Positions 1 to 9,381 of a stretch of DNA of 64,000 nucleotides are shown in pieces (positions within the stretch are counted from its first letter, which is position 1; every line of letters begins with the position of its first letter). The stretch spans positions 23,461 to 87,460 of the forward strand of contig CALAFO010000094.1 of the NCBI GenBank assembly GCA_937892545.1, written 5' to 3'. The translations under genes were made by a program, and so were the position numbers. The notes under the pieces are model-generated. The model saw only the letters and a list, made by a program, of their open reading frames with translations. It searched no databases and was not told the DNA's origin. Source of the stretch: Scatosoma sp002474405. Its GTDB lineage: Bacteria > Bacillota > Clostridia > Christensenellales > Borkfalkiaceae.

Positions 1-671
1 ATCCGGTGGCGGATAAATCGGCGGCTGAAAAAGTTTTCAAAAAGCGCAGAAATAACGAAATGGTTTCTGAAGAGGAAGAAAAAACGTTCAAGGGTTATCT
101 GACTTATTTCCTTATGAAGTTGTATTCAAAGCATAAGATAGCCACCGAACTTCATGTCGGCGCTATGAGAAACAACAATACGGAAATGCTTGTGCGCTTG
201 GGGCTCGATACCGGATATGACAGTATTTCCGAAGAAGACGGAATAAAAAAGATGTCGCTGTTGTTTGATAAGTTAAACAGCGAAAAGTGCTTGCCGAAGT
301 CGATTATCTTCAATCTGAACCCGAAAATGAATAGTGAAATCATGACGCTCATCGGATGTTTTCAGTCAAGCGAGGCGCGCGGAAAAATACAGTACGGTCC
401 GGCTTGGTGGTTTTTGGATAACAAGGTGGGAATGAGTAAGCATATCGATGATCTGACGGCGACCGGACATATCGGCGCATTTATCGGTATGCTGACGGAC
501 AGTCGTTCGTTTTTGTCTTATCCGCGGCATCATTATTTCCGCAGAATTCTCTGTAATTATTTCGGGAAATTAATGGAAAATGGTGAGATGACAACCGATG
601 CAGGACTTGTCGGGAACGTAATAAAAGACATTTGTTATCGTAACGCGATAGTGTATTTCGGGATGGAATAG
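1..671 (+). CDS. uxaC: Glucuronate isomerase, 3' part (5' end outside window)
   Basis: UxaC interconverts glucuronate and fructuronate (and galacturonate and tagaturonate), the first cytoplasmic step of uronate catabolism. The visible 220 or so residues match the C-terminal part of the family: the LHVGAMRNNNTEM stretch near residue 50, then FLDNKVGM, and the strongly conserved SFLSYPRHHYFRRILCN stretch near residue 170. The reading frame is open to the left edge, so the GTG at base 6 is an internal valine codon and not the start. The full enzyme is about 460-470 residues, so about half is missing. The KDPG aldolase and KDG kinase genes at 53-57 kb belong to the same route. Family assignment is from conserved motifs. 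Confidence 0.93.
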   Translation, partial: PVADKSAAEKVFKKRRNNEMVSEEEEKTFKGYLTYFLMKLYSKHKIATELHVGAMRNNNTEMLVRLGLDTGYDSISEEDGIKKMSLLFDKLNSEKCLPKSIIFNLNPKMNSEIMTLIGCFQSSEARGKIQYGPAWWFLDNKVGMSKHIDDLTATGHIGAFIGMLTDSRSFLSYPRHHYFRRILCNYFGKLMENGEMTTDAGLVGNVIKDICYRNAIVYFGME

Positions 672-788
672 AATCATCTTCAAAATCGTACAATAAATCC
701 GAAGCCGCTGTTTACAATAAAAAAGGTGTTCGGATAATTATTATTCGGTTCACCATCTTTGTAGCATGAAAAGGCTACGCAAAGCGGG

Positions 789-817
789 GGCGCGGAATTT
801 AAAAATTCCGCGCCTTT
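789..817 (+). terminator. Perfect 12-bp hairpin downstream of uxaC
   Basis: The arms at 789-800 and 803-814 (GGCGCGGAATTT and its complement) are perfectly complementary with a 2-nt loop, followed by a short T-rich stretch. It lies 120 bp after the uxaC stop and is a plausible terminator. Confidence 0.6.
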
Positions 818-1095
818 ATCGTGTCGTACTTTTATCGTGCCGTACTTAAATTATATCGCCGTATCTTAAACGCTGTATCATATATTTATAAAATCTTTCA
901 AATCCTGCTCCGTGCGTCTCCGTCTGTTTTTTCGGCTCGGTTGTTTTATCTCGCCCGATTAAAGCTTCTCCCGCCGGATTGCGCAGCCGAACCTCGCCGA
1001 AGCGCAATCGGAAACGCCTTGAAACGCAAAAAATAATATTTTATAAAAAATCCCCGAAAATAACGAAAATAACTGCGATTTCTCCGGAAAATAGC
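818..1095. other. Non-coding gap, no gene seen
   Basis: Together with 672-788 this forms a gap of about 525 bp between uxaC and the next gene. The one short frame here (821-1036) has no ribosome binding site and reads as arginine-rich and AT-rich noise. Apart from the terminator and the promoter at 1096, I see nothing in it. Confidence 0.6.
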
Positions 1096-1124
1096 TTGCG
1101 CGATTTGAAAAATAAGAGTATAAT
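1096..1124 (+). promoter_or_regulatory. Sigma-A type promoter for the 1197-9199 cluster
   Basis: TTGCGC at 1096-1101, a 17-bp spacer, then TATAAT at 1119-1124. It lies about 70 bp before the ATG at 1197, which has AAGGAAG upstream. Confidence 0.6.
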
Positions 1125-1196
1125 TAAAAGGTGAGGCGGCGCCTTTTCCGCGCAAAAAGCATGCGGAGATAAAAAACAACAGCCAAAGGAAGAAAA

Positions 1197-2951
1197 ATGC
1201 GAATCTGCAAAGCGAAAAAAACAATTTTCAGTCTGCTTATTGCCGTCGTGATTTTTCTGATGCAGCTCACGGCGCTGGCGGGCTGCAAAAAACAACCCGA
1301 ACGCGTAGAAATTTCCATAGGCGTTTCCGAAAGCAAAAAATCCGCCGTAACCGCGCTCGTCAACGAATTCAACGCGTTGGGCGGCGCGAAAGCGGTTCTG
1401 CACGTTTATAAAACGGAAGAAGAGAAAAACTATTACCTTTCGCACGACAATGACGATTGCGACGTGTATGTTTTCGATTACGCGGCGTCGGCAAACAGAT
1501 ATAAAGAAAGACTTGCGCCGCTCGATCGCGGCGGATATACCAACCGCTACATGGTAAGCGTAATCAATTCGCTGAAATCGTCGGACGGGCACGTGTACGT
1601 GATTCCCGCCGACGGGTTTTATTATACGCAGTGTTACAATCTCGATTTGCTGGGCGGCGAGGTGGAAGTCCCCGAAACGCTGAGCGATTTTAAAATTTTC
1701 ATTTCCCGATTGAAAAACAGACTGGACGGCGGAGTGGCTTCCAGCGCAAGTCTCGGCGGCACCGATTCGGTGTTGTTTTCGTTGATGAGCGTGGCGTACC
1801 CGCTGTTTTTAAACACGGTGCGCGGCGCGGAAGCGCTTCGCAAACTTGCCGACGGCACCGCTTCGATTCTCGATCCCGAATACGAGGACGACTGGAACGA
1901 AGTGTTCGTAAACCTGCAGGTTCTGTACAGCGAAAAATTCTATTCCGTATCCGACGTGGATAAAACGGCGAAAGAGGGCGTTCTGCGCTTCAACGACGGC
2001 AACGCGTTTGCCATTCAGAATTCCGGACGTGTGCTCGACGCCGATATTTCAAAAGATTTAAACGTAAAATACACGGCGTTCGTCGGCAGCGAAGAGCGCG
2101 ACGCCTGCTTCGGCTCGCTGCCCGCGTTCTGCCTTTCCGCCTCCAAAGATATGGAGGACGATCCCGAAATTTACGACGCGGTTTCCGACTTTTTCGACTT
2201 TTTTGCCCTCACTTCTTCGCAGAAGCTGATGCACGAAACGGAGGACTGGCAATACATTTCCTATCTGAAAGGCAGCGCCGCCGAACTGCCGCCCGCTTAT
2301 TCCGAACTGCAAAGCAAAATGAGCGAGGGCAGATTTTTCATCCTCGATTCGTTTTATAATGTGTTCAATCTGTGCGTCAACGAGATAACGTCGTTTTTAA
2401 AGGGAGAATACAATCTCGAAAAAACCATGCGCAGGATAGATACGCGCCTCGAAGAGGAAAAACATTCGGTGGAAACCTCGCTCACCGTCATAGAAAACAC
2501 GCTGGCGTTCGACGCAGACGTTTCCTTGTCGCAAAAAACGCCGCTCGGCGAATTTCTTGTCGATACGCTAGCCAAGATAAACTTTGTAGACGGGGTGATG
2601 ATGCCCTCGTCCGCGCTGAAATGTTCGCTTCTGAAAGGCACGTTAAGCGAAACCGAACTGGGCTACGTCTTTGAGGACGTCGCCGTGGTATATGCGCAGC
2701 TGACTGCCGACGACATTTTAAGAATTTACGACGATATCGGCGCAACATGCTACCCGCTGGTTAACGGATTGCAGATCAGAGACGGCAAGGTTTACAAATC
2801 AAACGGCAAACTTGTTTCCTCCGGCGAAAAAGTATACGTGCTTGTACCGCTTGTGTTATATTCGGGCATAAGAACAACCGCGCTGGCGGGTACGCCCGTC
2901 TCGTCCAATCAGCTGCTTGTGGAATATTTCAAAAGCGTTTCTCAGCGTTAG
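1197..2951 (+). CDS. Extracellular solute-binding lipoprotein with 5'-nucleotidase C-terminal-like domain
   Basis: 584 residues. A signal peptide with lipobox LAGC (Cys30) predicts a membrane-anchored lipoprotein outside the cell. Residues about 35-400 resemble family-1 type extracellular binding proteins: a beta-rich start (VEISIGVSESKKSAVTALV), then VYVIPADGFYYTQCYNLDLL, as in ABC sugar-binding proteins. From about residue 430 to the end the sequence changes character. The pattern TPLGEFLVDTLA, a PSSAL segment, YVFEDVAVVYAQLTADDI and a late VYVLVPLVLYSG resembles the C-terminal domain of UshA-type 5'-nucleotidases. No transporter permease or ATPase adjoins it. The next two genes are a surface LRR lipoprotein and a sensor kinase, so a sensing role is possible. 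The binding-protein call is fairly secure; the tail assignment is inferred from pattern only. Confidence 0.65.
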   Translation: MRICKAKKTIFSLLIAVVIFLMQLTALAGCKKQPERVEISIGVSESKKSAVTALVNEFNALGGAKAVLHVYKTEEEKNYYLSHDNDDCDVYVFDYAASANRYKERLAPLDRGGYTNRYMVSVINSLKSSDGHVYVIPADGFYYTQCYNLDLLGGEVEVPETLSDFKIFISRLKNRLDGGVASSASLGGTDSVLFSLMSVAYPLFLNTVRGAEALRKLADGTASILDPEYEDDWNEVFVNLQVLYSEKFYSVSDVDKTAKEGVLRFNDGNAFAIQNSGRVLDADISKDLNVKYTAFVGSEERDACFGSLPAFCLSASKDMEDDPEIYDAVSDFFDFFALTSSQKLMHETEDWQYISYLKGSAAELPPAYSELQSKMSEGRFFILDSFYNVFNLCVNEITSFLKGEYNLEKTMRRIDTRLEEEKHSVETSLTVIENTLAFDADVSLSQKTPLGEFLVDTLAKINFVDGVMMPSSALKCSLLKGTLSETELGYVFEDVAVVYAQLTADDILRIYDDIGATCYPLVNGLQIRDGKVYKSNGKLVSSGEKVYVLVPLVLYSGIRTTALAGTPVSSNQLLVEYFKSVSQR

Positions 2952-3024
2952 CCGATAAAAAAACTCGTAAGATACATCAAACCGAAAAAACAAACGCGCG
3001 GAAACGCGCAGAAGGAAGTACATA

Positions 3025-6000
3025 GTGAAGAAAGCATTACTGAAGATTCTGTTGGTTCTTACGGCGTGCGTATGCGCGCTTGCCGCGGTCGCCTGCGCGG
3101 CTGTCCCCACCGTAGCCTCGGTGTCGTTCGAATTTGCGCCCGAAACCGAATACGTGCGTAACGAAGAAATCGACTATTCGGGCTTGAAAGTAACGGTAAA
3201 TTACGATGACGGCAGCAAAAAAACGTATACGGCAACCGATGAAGAAGTTACGATTACCGGCGGCGAAACCGACGAAGCGGGCGCGGAGTTTACGCTCACC
3301 GTTTCGTGCGAGGGCGAAAGCAAAACGTACGCCTATTCCGTGCGCAACACCCGCCTTACGCTGATTTTCGGCGACGGCGAATACGAGGGCGCCGCCGACG
3401 GCGTTCTTACCGCCGAAACGCCCGAAAACTACACCGACATCACCGATTACGAACCTGTTCCCAACGAATTCGGCATGGCGTTCGCGGGCTGGTTTTACGA
3501 TCAGGCGTTTACAAAACCCGTAAAATATGTTTTCGATAACAAGGTAAGTACTTCCGAAGATACAACGCTGTACGCCGGGTACGATGTGGATTACAGCACC
3601 GTATTCAACTATGAAAGAAATTCCGCCGGCGACGAAATCACGCTGGTTTCGTTCAATGCGTTTACTTACTATATGGGCGCGATGGAAATCCCCGAAACCA
3701 TCGAATTACTGCCTGTAACCGTCATCGCGGACGACTTTTTTCCGAACAGCGACAGCGGCATGGGCGTATTCTTCGATACGCTCGATTTCGGCAAACATTC
3801 CAAAGTGCGCGAAATCGGCGTAAACGCATTTTCGGGCGCCTCGTTCGAAACAATCGTTTTATCCGAAAATCTTGAAAGAATCGGCGCGGGCGCGTTCATG
3901 GGCAATGCCGTAAAACAGATTGCGTTCCCCGAAACGCTGGAATATATCGGCGAAGAGGCATTTTACGCCTGCGGCGACCTTGCCGAAATTAACTTTGCCG
4001 AAAATTCTGATTTACAGGTGATAAGCACGAGGGCGTTCGGTCTTTGCGACGCGTTCGGCAGCATCGTTCTTCCCGAAAGCGTTACGGAAATCGGCGATTA
4101 TGCCTTTGAAATCTGCGAAGGTTTAACCGGCGTCAGAATCGGCAAAAAGGTAGCGAAAATCGGCTTGCACTCGTTCACGGGCTGCTCGTTTTTAAAAGAA
4201 ATCGTCGTCGATCCGCAAAACGCCGATTACAGCACGGTGAATTCCGATTTGTACACCAAAAACGGCAAAGGACTGGTTCGCTACTGCTTCGGCAAACGCG
4301 AAAAGAAGTTTACCGTGCCTTCCACGGTTACCGATATTCTGGAATGCGCGTTCGACGCGTACAACCTGAATTCCTACCTCGAAGAAATCGTTTTGCCCGA
4401 TAAGCTGGAAACAATCGGCGCCGACGCGTTCCGTTCGTGCGACGCGAAATTCGTCATTCCCGCAAGCGTGAAAAGCATTGCAAACCGCGCTTTTGCAGAC
4501 AGCCTTATTTCCGAATTCGCAATCAGCCCCGAAAACGAATATTTCGCCGTAGTGGACGGCGTGCTTTACAGCAAAGATTTAAAAACGCTGATCGCCGTTC
4601 CCAACAATCTGGAATCCGAAACGTTTACGCTTCGCCCCGAAGTGGAAACCATCCGCGAGGGCGCGCTTTACAAAAATAAAACCGTCAAATATGTCGTCAT
4701 TCCCGCAAATTCCAACCTTACCTATATCGAAAACGGCGGATTTGTACCCGGAAACTGCAGCAAACTTTGCGGCATTTACATCGAAAAAACTACTCCGTTC
4801 TCCGTAGCCGAAGGCGCTTTCGCCGGCGAGCGTTCGCTGCTGAACGAAAACTTCTCGTTCTATGTAAGCGACGAACTGTATTCCGCCTACAAACAGGCGT
4901 GGGGCAACCTGTATTTAACAGGTACCGATCCGATTACGCCCGTACAGGTAGAAGATAAGCTGGTGGCGGCTGCCGCGTTACCGAAAACCACGCTGGATCA
5001 GATTTTTGCACAAATCAATTATTCTGACGAAACTCCGAGCGTTGAAAACATGCTTGCCGCTTTGAAACGACATATAGATTCTAATACAACAACAAGCTAT
5101 GCAACGTTCGAATCGATGATTCAGATTTTGAACGGCGCTTTTTATTCCGGTGTGTCGCTTGAACCCGCCTACGATTATCTGCTTGCGTTCGAAAGAACAA
5201 TGTTTGAAACTTTAACGGAAGTATACGAGGATTACAGCGATAAGCAGATTGGCACATACGGATCGTTCTATAATGTCAGCACGCATTACGATCTGCTGCC
5301 TGCCGCTATTCAGGCAGAACTTTCCGATTATTCTTCGCGCTTTGCCGCCATTTTAAAGCGTACCGACGAAATCAGCGAAATTCAGAAGAACAACAAAGCC
5401 GAAGTGCTTGCCATCGTCAACGATATGGCGCATTTCGATGCCGATCGCGCTTATCGGGCGTACAGAACGTATAAAGATTACGGCGAATGGGCGTTGTACG
5501 GCTGCAAATGGGGCGATACGCTCGATGCGTTCCGTCTGCATTGTTCCTATCTCATCAGCGAATTTTTAACTACCGAATTCAAAGCCGAAAATCTTGCCGA
5601 TATCAGAATTTATCTGGAAGGCAATTCGTTCGATTACGATAATATGGAAACGGGCATCGATAGCTATCTCGGCTCCTTCTTCGCTTCCGACGCGGCAAAG
5701 CAGTCGCTGTATCGTTATGACGATTACGCAGCCCGCCGCGCGGAATATGAAGCCTATATTCAGGGCATCAACGACGCCGTTGCAAATTACGATTTGTCGG
5801 AATTCGATTACGAAACGGCAGGCAAAGCCATTTCCGATTATAACGCGCTCACCGCGTGGGAACAGACTTTCGACGCGCAGGTAGCTTACGTCGCGTTGTC
5901 CGCTCGCTACAGCATGGTAACGTTCGGTAAAGGCACGGTTACCGCGGAAAACTATGCGGACAGAGCGTATGAATATATCGCCGTTGCGCGTGTTATGGAT

Positions 6001-6582
6001 AATCTTGACGATTTGTTTGAATATTGTCAGGCAACCGCGGCAGAAATCGCCGCGTTCAACGCCAACAAAACCGTGCTCATGTCCGTTTTCGAAACCAACG
6101 CAAAAGATTTGCTTGCCGCGGTCAAAGCGCTCACGCAGGAAAATTTCAAAGAAAAGTGCGAGGACGTGTATACCCTCTATTTCACGCTGGATACCGCCGA
6201 TTCCGCGCTGGCTTGCTATTACGAATACGCCTTTACTTCTTCGTTCAACGAAGAAATTACCACCACGCTCGACGCCTACTGCGCCACCGTGCTGAAAGGC
6301 AGACTCATCAACCGGATTGTGGAACAATACACCGAAATCAATAAGGATAATTACGCCGAATTCAATAATAATATGGTAAACGGCGAAAGAGGGCTGGGCT
6401 TCTTCGAAGGCAAAGAGGATGTTTCTGTGATAAGTATTACCGCGGACGGCGAAGAAGTACACGCGAAAGACCGCGTCGAACAGCTGTATATGTCAAATGA
6501 CATTATCCTCGCATATAACGAGCTTATCGAACAGTACATCGCCATAAGAAACTCCTTCTGGTCGAACGGTTTTGGTTTTTAA
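3025..6582 (+). CDS. BspA-type leucine-rich repeat surface lipoprotein
   Basis: 1185 residues from a GTG start with AAGGAAG upstream. The signal peptide ends in AVAC (Cys24), predicting a lipoprotein. In order: a bacterial Ig-like domain (about 30-105, with the LKVTVNYDDGS motif typical of such folds), an InlB/Listeria-Bacteroides-type repeat (about 110-195, FAGWFYD...TTLYAGYD), a BspA/LRR-5 solenoid (about 200-620, repeats such as LERIGAGAF and TEIGDYAF), and a 550-residue mostly helical C-terminal half with many Tyr, Asp and Ala that I do not recognise. Such proteins are often adhesins or ligand-binding surface proteins. The gene follows the binding lipoprotein by 73 bp and precedes the kinase by 43 bp, so co-transcription is likely. 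Confidence 0.8.
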   Translation: MKKALLKILLVLTACVCALAAVACAAVPTVASVSFEFAPETEYVRNEEIDYSGLKVTVNYDDGSKKTYTATDEEVTITGGETDEAGAEFTLTVSCEGESKTYAYSVRNTRLTLIFGDGEYEGAADGVLTAETPENYTDITDYEPVPNEFGMAFAGWFYDQAFTKPVKYVFDNKVSTSEDTTLYAGYDVDYSTVFNYERNSAGDEITLVSFNAFTYYMGAMEIPETIELLPVTVIADDFFPNSDSGMGVFFDTLDFGKHSKVREIGVNAFSGASFETIVLSENLERIGAGAFMGNAVKQIAFPETLEYIGEEAFYACGDLAEINFAENSDLQVISTRAFGLCDAFGSIVLPESVTEIGDYAFEICEGLTGVRIGKKVAKIGLHSFTGCSFLKEIVVDPQNADYSTVNSDLYTKNGKGLVRYCFGKREKKFTVPSTVTDILECAFDAYNLNSYLEEIVLPDKLETIGADAFRSCDAKFVIPASVKSIANRAFADSLISEFAISPENEYFAVVDGVLYSKDLKTLIAVPNNLESETFTLRPEVETIREGALYKNKTVKYVVIPANSNLTYIENGGFVPGNCSKLCGIYIEKTTPFSVAEGAFAGERSLLNENFSFYVSDELYSAYKQAWGNLYLTGTDPITPVQVEDKLVAAAALPKTTLDQIFAQINYSDETPSVENMLAALKRHIDSNTTTSYATFESMIQILNGAFYSGVSLEPAYDYLLAFERTMFETLTEVYEDYSDKQIGTYGSFYNVSTHYDLLPAAIQAELSDYSSRFAAILKRTDEISEIQKNNKAEVLAIVNDMAHFDADRAYRAYRTYKDYGEWALYGCKWGDTLDAFRLHCSYLISEFLTTEFKAENLADIRIYLEGNSFDYDNMETGIDSYLGSFFASDAAKQSLYRYDDYAARRAEYEAYIQGINDAVANYDLSEFDYETAGKAISDYNALTAWEQTFDAQVAYVALSARYSMVTFGKGTVTAENYADRAYEYIAVARVMDNLDDLFEYCQATAAEIAAFNANKTVLMSVFETNAKDLLAAVKALTQENFKEKCEDVYTLYFTLDTADSALACYYEYAFTSSFNEEITTTLDAYCATVLKGRLINRIVEQYTEINKDNYAEFNNNMVNGERGLGFFEGKEDVSVISITADGEEVHAKDRVEQLYMSNDIILAYNELIEQYIAIRNSFWSNGFGF

Positions 6583-6625
6583 AACAAGCGACGGAAGGTA
6601 ACGTTTCAGCCGGGAAAAAGAAAAC

Positions 6626-9199
6626 ATGAAAGAACGAATAGTTTTACGGTTCACGTACGACCGGAATCAAAACTTAATCATCCGTTCGGACCGACGGGAA
6701 TTCATCGGGCTGACTTCCGCCGAAGCGTTGAAAACCGACGAGGCGAAAAAACTGCTTGCCGACGTAAAAAACCTGTCTGCCGAAAATTTCAACGTAGTCA
6801 TCAACGAACTCGGCGGCGATACCTTCGTCAAATCGTACGGTTCGCGTTCCGGCGACGGCATTTACGTTCTGAAAATCAAGCGCAGAAAAAACGGAACCTG
6901 CGACGTCGCATTCAAAAATATCCCGCTGATACAGGATACGAAAAATTCGCTCCTTGTAAGAATAGTTTCGGCTCTTGTCGTCGTCTTTGTGGTGGCAATC
7001 GGCGTGTCGCTGGCGCTGTATATGCGTTCCGATATGTACGAAAAGAAGAACGCGGAAGCCGGCGAAACGGTAGAAATGGTTTCGGAACAGATCGATCGCA
7101 CCGTAACCGCCGAATTCAATGCTTGGTTTAAAGAAGTGGAAATGATCGGCACGCTGCTGAAAGATTACGATTCGCTCACGGGCAGAGAATCCGAGGTAGA
7201 CGCCGTGCTGAATTCCGTGCGCGAATCGCTTTCGTTCAAAGCCTGCGGCGTGCTGATAGAAAGCGGCGATTTGTATTTTTCGCAGGATACCGTTTATAAT
7301 ATTTCTTACGAAAACCTCGCGAAAAAACTCATCCTCGAAGATCAGCCCGCCGTAGACGTTATGGATATCATGGGCGGCGAATATATCGTGTTCGGCATTC
7401 CGTTCGAAGGAAATGCGCGCAGAAACGCGGGCAACATTTCGGCAATCTGCGGCGTTGCCGAAGTTTCTTCCGTCAGTCAGCTCATTTCCATCAACGCGTT
7501 CAACAAACAGGCGCTGGTTTCCATCATCAAAAGCGACGGCTTCCGCGTCGCCGTCAGCGATAGCGCTGCCGTTGCGCCGGACGGGTATCCGAATTTATTC
7601 GATATCGTACGCGAGCGCGTCAGCGATTCCGATTATGCGGCTTTCGAAGAAAAGTATGCAAGCGGCGATGCGGGTACGCTGAAAATAGAAAATACCGAGG
7701 GCGATTATTATCTGTATTATTCGCTGCTCCACGTAGGCTACGGCGGCGTTTCCGCCACGGATATGTGGCATTTGCTTATTTTCGTTCCCGAAACGGCAAT
7801 TTTCAATTACGTAAACCGGATGTTTTCAAGCATGCTCACCGTTACGGTGTCGGTGCTGCTGGTTGCGTCGGTCGTTATCGCGATGTTCGTTTTAACGTAT
7901 TTAAGAAAACGCAACAACGATATGCTGTTAAGTCGCCGGGCGATGGAAGTGGAAATGCTGGAAACTTCCGCAAAACAGGCGGAAGAAGCCTCGCTGGCGA
8001 AAACCATGTTCTTCGCCAACATGTCGCACGATATGCGTACGCCGCTCAACGGCATCATCGGTATGTCGGCAATCGCAAAAAAACACCTCGGCGATACGCA
8101 GGTGGTGGCGGATTGTTTCCAAAAAATCGACGGCGCTTCCGAACATCTGCTTTCGCTTATCAATAACGTGCTTGATATGAGCCGTATCGAAAGCAAAAAG
8201 GTAGAGATCGTCAAAGAAGCCATGAACGTGAACACGCTGATAGACGAATGTCATTCCATTATGGAAGGGCAGGTGCAAAGCCGCAACGTCAATCTCGAAG
8301 TGAAGCGCGAAAACATCCTGCATCCCGGCGTTCTGGGCGACGATATGCACTTGCGGCAGGTACTTATCAACCTGCTGGGCAACGCCGTCAAATTCACGCC
8401 CGCGGGCGGCACAGTAGAATTCATTTCGCGCGAAGTGTCGTTCGACGGCACCGCAGGCACCGTCGGGTACGAATTTATCGTGAAAGATAACGGCATCGGT
8501 ATGTCGCCGGAATTCGTCAAAAAAATGTTCGAACCGTTCGCGCGGGAGCATGACGACAGCGGCAGAACGCCAAAAGGCTCGGGGCTGGGGCTCAGCATCG
8601 CGCGACAGCTTATCGAACTGATGGGCGGCACCATCGGCGTGAAGAGCGAAGAGGGCAAGGGTACGGAAATGACGGTTTCCATATTGTTCCCCGTCGGCGA
8701 AACAGCCGCGGAAGAATCTTCCGGGAAGGAATCGGAAGAAACGCATGGCGGCGAAGATATCGCAGGCAGCCTGAAAGGCACGCGCGTGCTTCTGGTGGAA
8801 GATAACGATCTCAACCGCGAAATCGCGCAGACGTTGCTGGAAGAAAGCGGTATTATCGTGGAGTGTGCGGAAAACGGCAAAATCGCCTGCGATATGTTCT
8901 CGGCGCATACCGAAAAGTATTACGACGTGATTTTGATGGACGTCATGATGCCCGTCATGGACGGCATCGAAGCCACAAAAACCATTCGTTCGTCCAATAA
9001 TCCCAACGCTCAGTCGGTCATCATCGTGGCGATGACGGCAAACGCTTTCGAAGACGACGTCCGTCGCACGCGCGAGGCGGGCATGGACGATCACCTTTCC
9101 AAACCTATCCGCATCAACGAAGTTTTAAAAACGTTAAACCGGTTGCTCAACCCGTCTACCCCCCCCCCCCCCCGAAAAAAAACGATAATCACGGGATAG
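6626..9199 (+). CDS. Hybrid sensor histidine kinase with receiver domain
   Basis: 857 residues. A short cytoplasmic N-terminus (about 1-105) is followed by a membrane segment at about 110-132, an extracellular sensor of roughly 265 residues with Cache/PAS-like character, and a second membrane segment at about 398-425. Then come HisKA with phospho-acceptor His468 (MSHDMRTPLNG), HATPase (about 555-690: GNAVKFTP, KDNGIGMS and a GLGLSIA box) and a receiver domain (about 720-845) with predicted phospho-acceptor Asp772 (ILMDVMMPVMDG). No DNA-binding response regulator is encoded nearby, so the output partner is unknown. Position after two surface-lipoprotein genes suggests it may sense what they bind. 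The extreme C-terminus runs through a 15-C homopolymer, giving a PPPP tail that may vary or reflect a sequencing error. Confidence 0.9.
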   Translation: MKERIVLRFTYDRNQNLIIRSDRREFIGLTSAEALKTDEAKKLLADVKNLSAENFNVVINELGGDTFVKSYGSRSGDGIYVLKIKRRKNGTCDVAFKNIPLIQDTKNSLLVRIVSALVVVFVVAIGVSLALYMRSDMYEKKNAEAGETVEMVSEQIDRTVTAEFNAWFKEVEMIGTLLKDYDSLTGRESEVDAVLNSVRESLSFKACGVLIESGDLYFSQDTVYNISYENLAKKLILEDQPAVDVMDIMGGEYIVFGIPFEGNARRNAGNISAICGVAEVSSVSQLISINAFNKQALVSIIKSDGFRVAVSDSAAVAPDGYPNLFDIVRERVSDSDYAAFEEKYASGDAGTLKIENTEGDYYLYYSLLHVGYGGVSATDMWHLLIFVPETAIFNYVNRMFSSMLTVTVSVLLVASVVIAMFVLTYLRKRNNDMLLSRRAMEVEMLETSAKQAEEASLAKTMFFANMSHDMRTPLNGIIGMSAIAKKHLGDTQVVADCFQKIDGASEHLLSLINNVLDMSRIESKKVEIVKEAMNVNTLIDECHSIMEGQVQSRNVNLEVKRENILHPGVLGDDMHLRQVLINLLGNAVKFTPAGGTVEFISREVSFDGTAGTVGYEFIVKDNGIGMSPEFVKKMFEPFAREHDDSGRTPKGSGLGLSIARQLIELMGGTIGVKSEEGKGTEMTVSILFPVGETAAEESSGKESEETHGGEDIAGSLKGTRVLLVEDNDLNREIAQTLLEESGIIVECAENGKIACDMFSAHTEKYYDVILMDVMMPVMDGIEATKTIRSSNNPNAQSVIIVAMTANAFEDDVRRTREAGMDDHLSKPIRINEVLKTLNRLLNPSTPPPPRKKTIITG
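9159..9173 (+). repeat. C15 homopolymer in the 3' end of the kinase gene
   Basis: Fifteen consecutive C residues, followed by one G and eight A residues, lie 26 bp before the kinase stop codon. A change in C number would alter only the last residues, after the receiver domain. It may be a slippage site or an assembly artefact. Confidence 0.85.
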
Positions 9200-9256
9200 C
9201 CGGTTGATACGGCGTGCGGAAAAAAGCGGTTTGCGCTTTGAAAAAATTCGGGTCGG

Positions 9257-9302
9257 AAAAAAAACAAGCAGTGTTCCGTAACGGGCGCGGCTTGTTTTTT
9301 CT
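9257..9302 (+). terminator. Intrinsic terminator after the histidine kinase
   Basis: A-rich AAACAAGC on the left pairs with GCTTGTTTTTT on the right, enclosing an inner arm with G-U pairs around the loop TTCCGTAAC. It shares that loop and outer stem with the terminator at 12758-12800. Confidence 0.75.
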
Positions 9303-9313
9303 GCCGACTATTC

Positions 9314-9342
9314 TTGACTTTTTCCGCGAAATATGGTATACA
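9314..9342 (+). promoter_or_regulatory. Promoter of the M60-like protease gene
   Basis: TTGACT at 9314-9319, a 17-bp spacer, TATACA at 9337-9342. It sits 39 bp before the start codon and just after the preceding terminator. Confidence 0.75.
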
Positions 9343-9381
9343 TATGTTACCCGAAACGGAAATTACATAAGGTGAAAAGAA

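Noticed and set aside
821..1036. 71-residue frame in the gap after uxaC
   Set aside because: No ribosome binding site, basic low-complexity content and no resemblance to known proteins.
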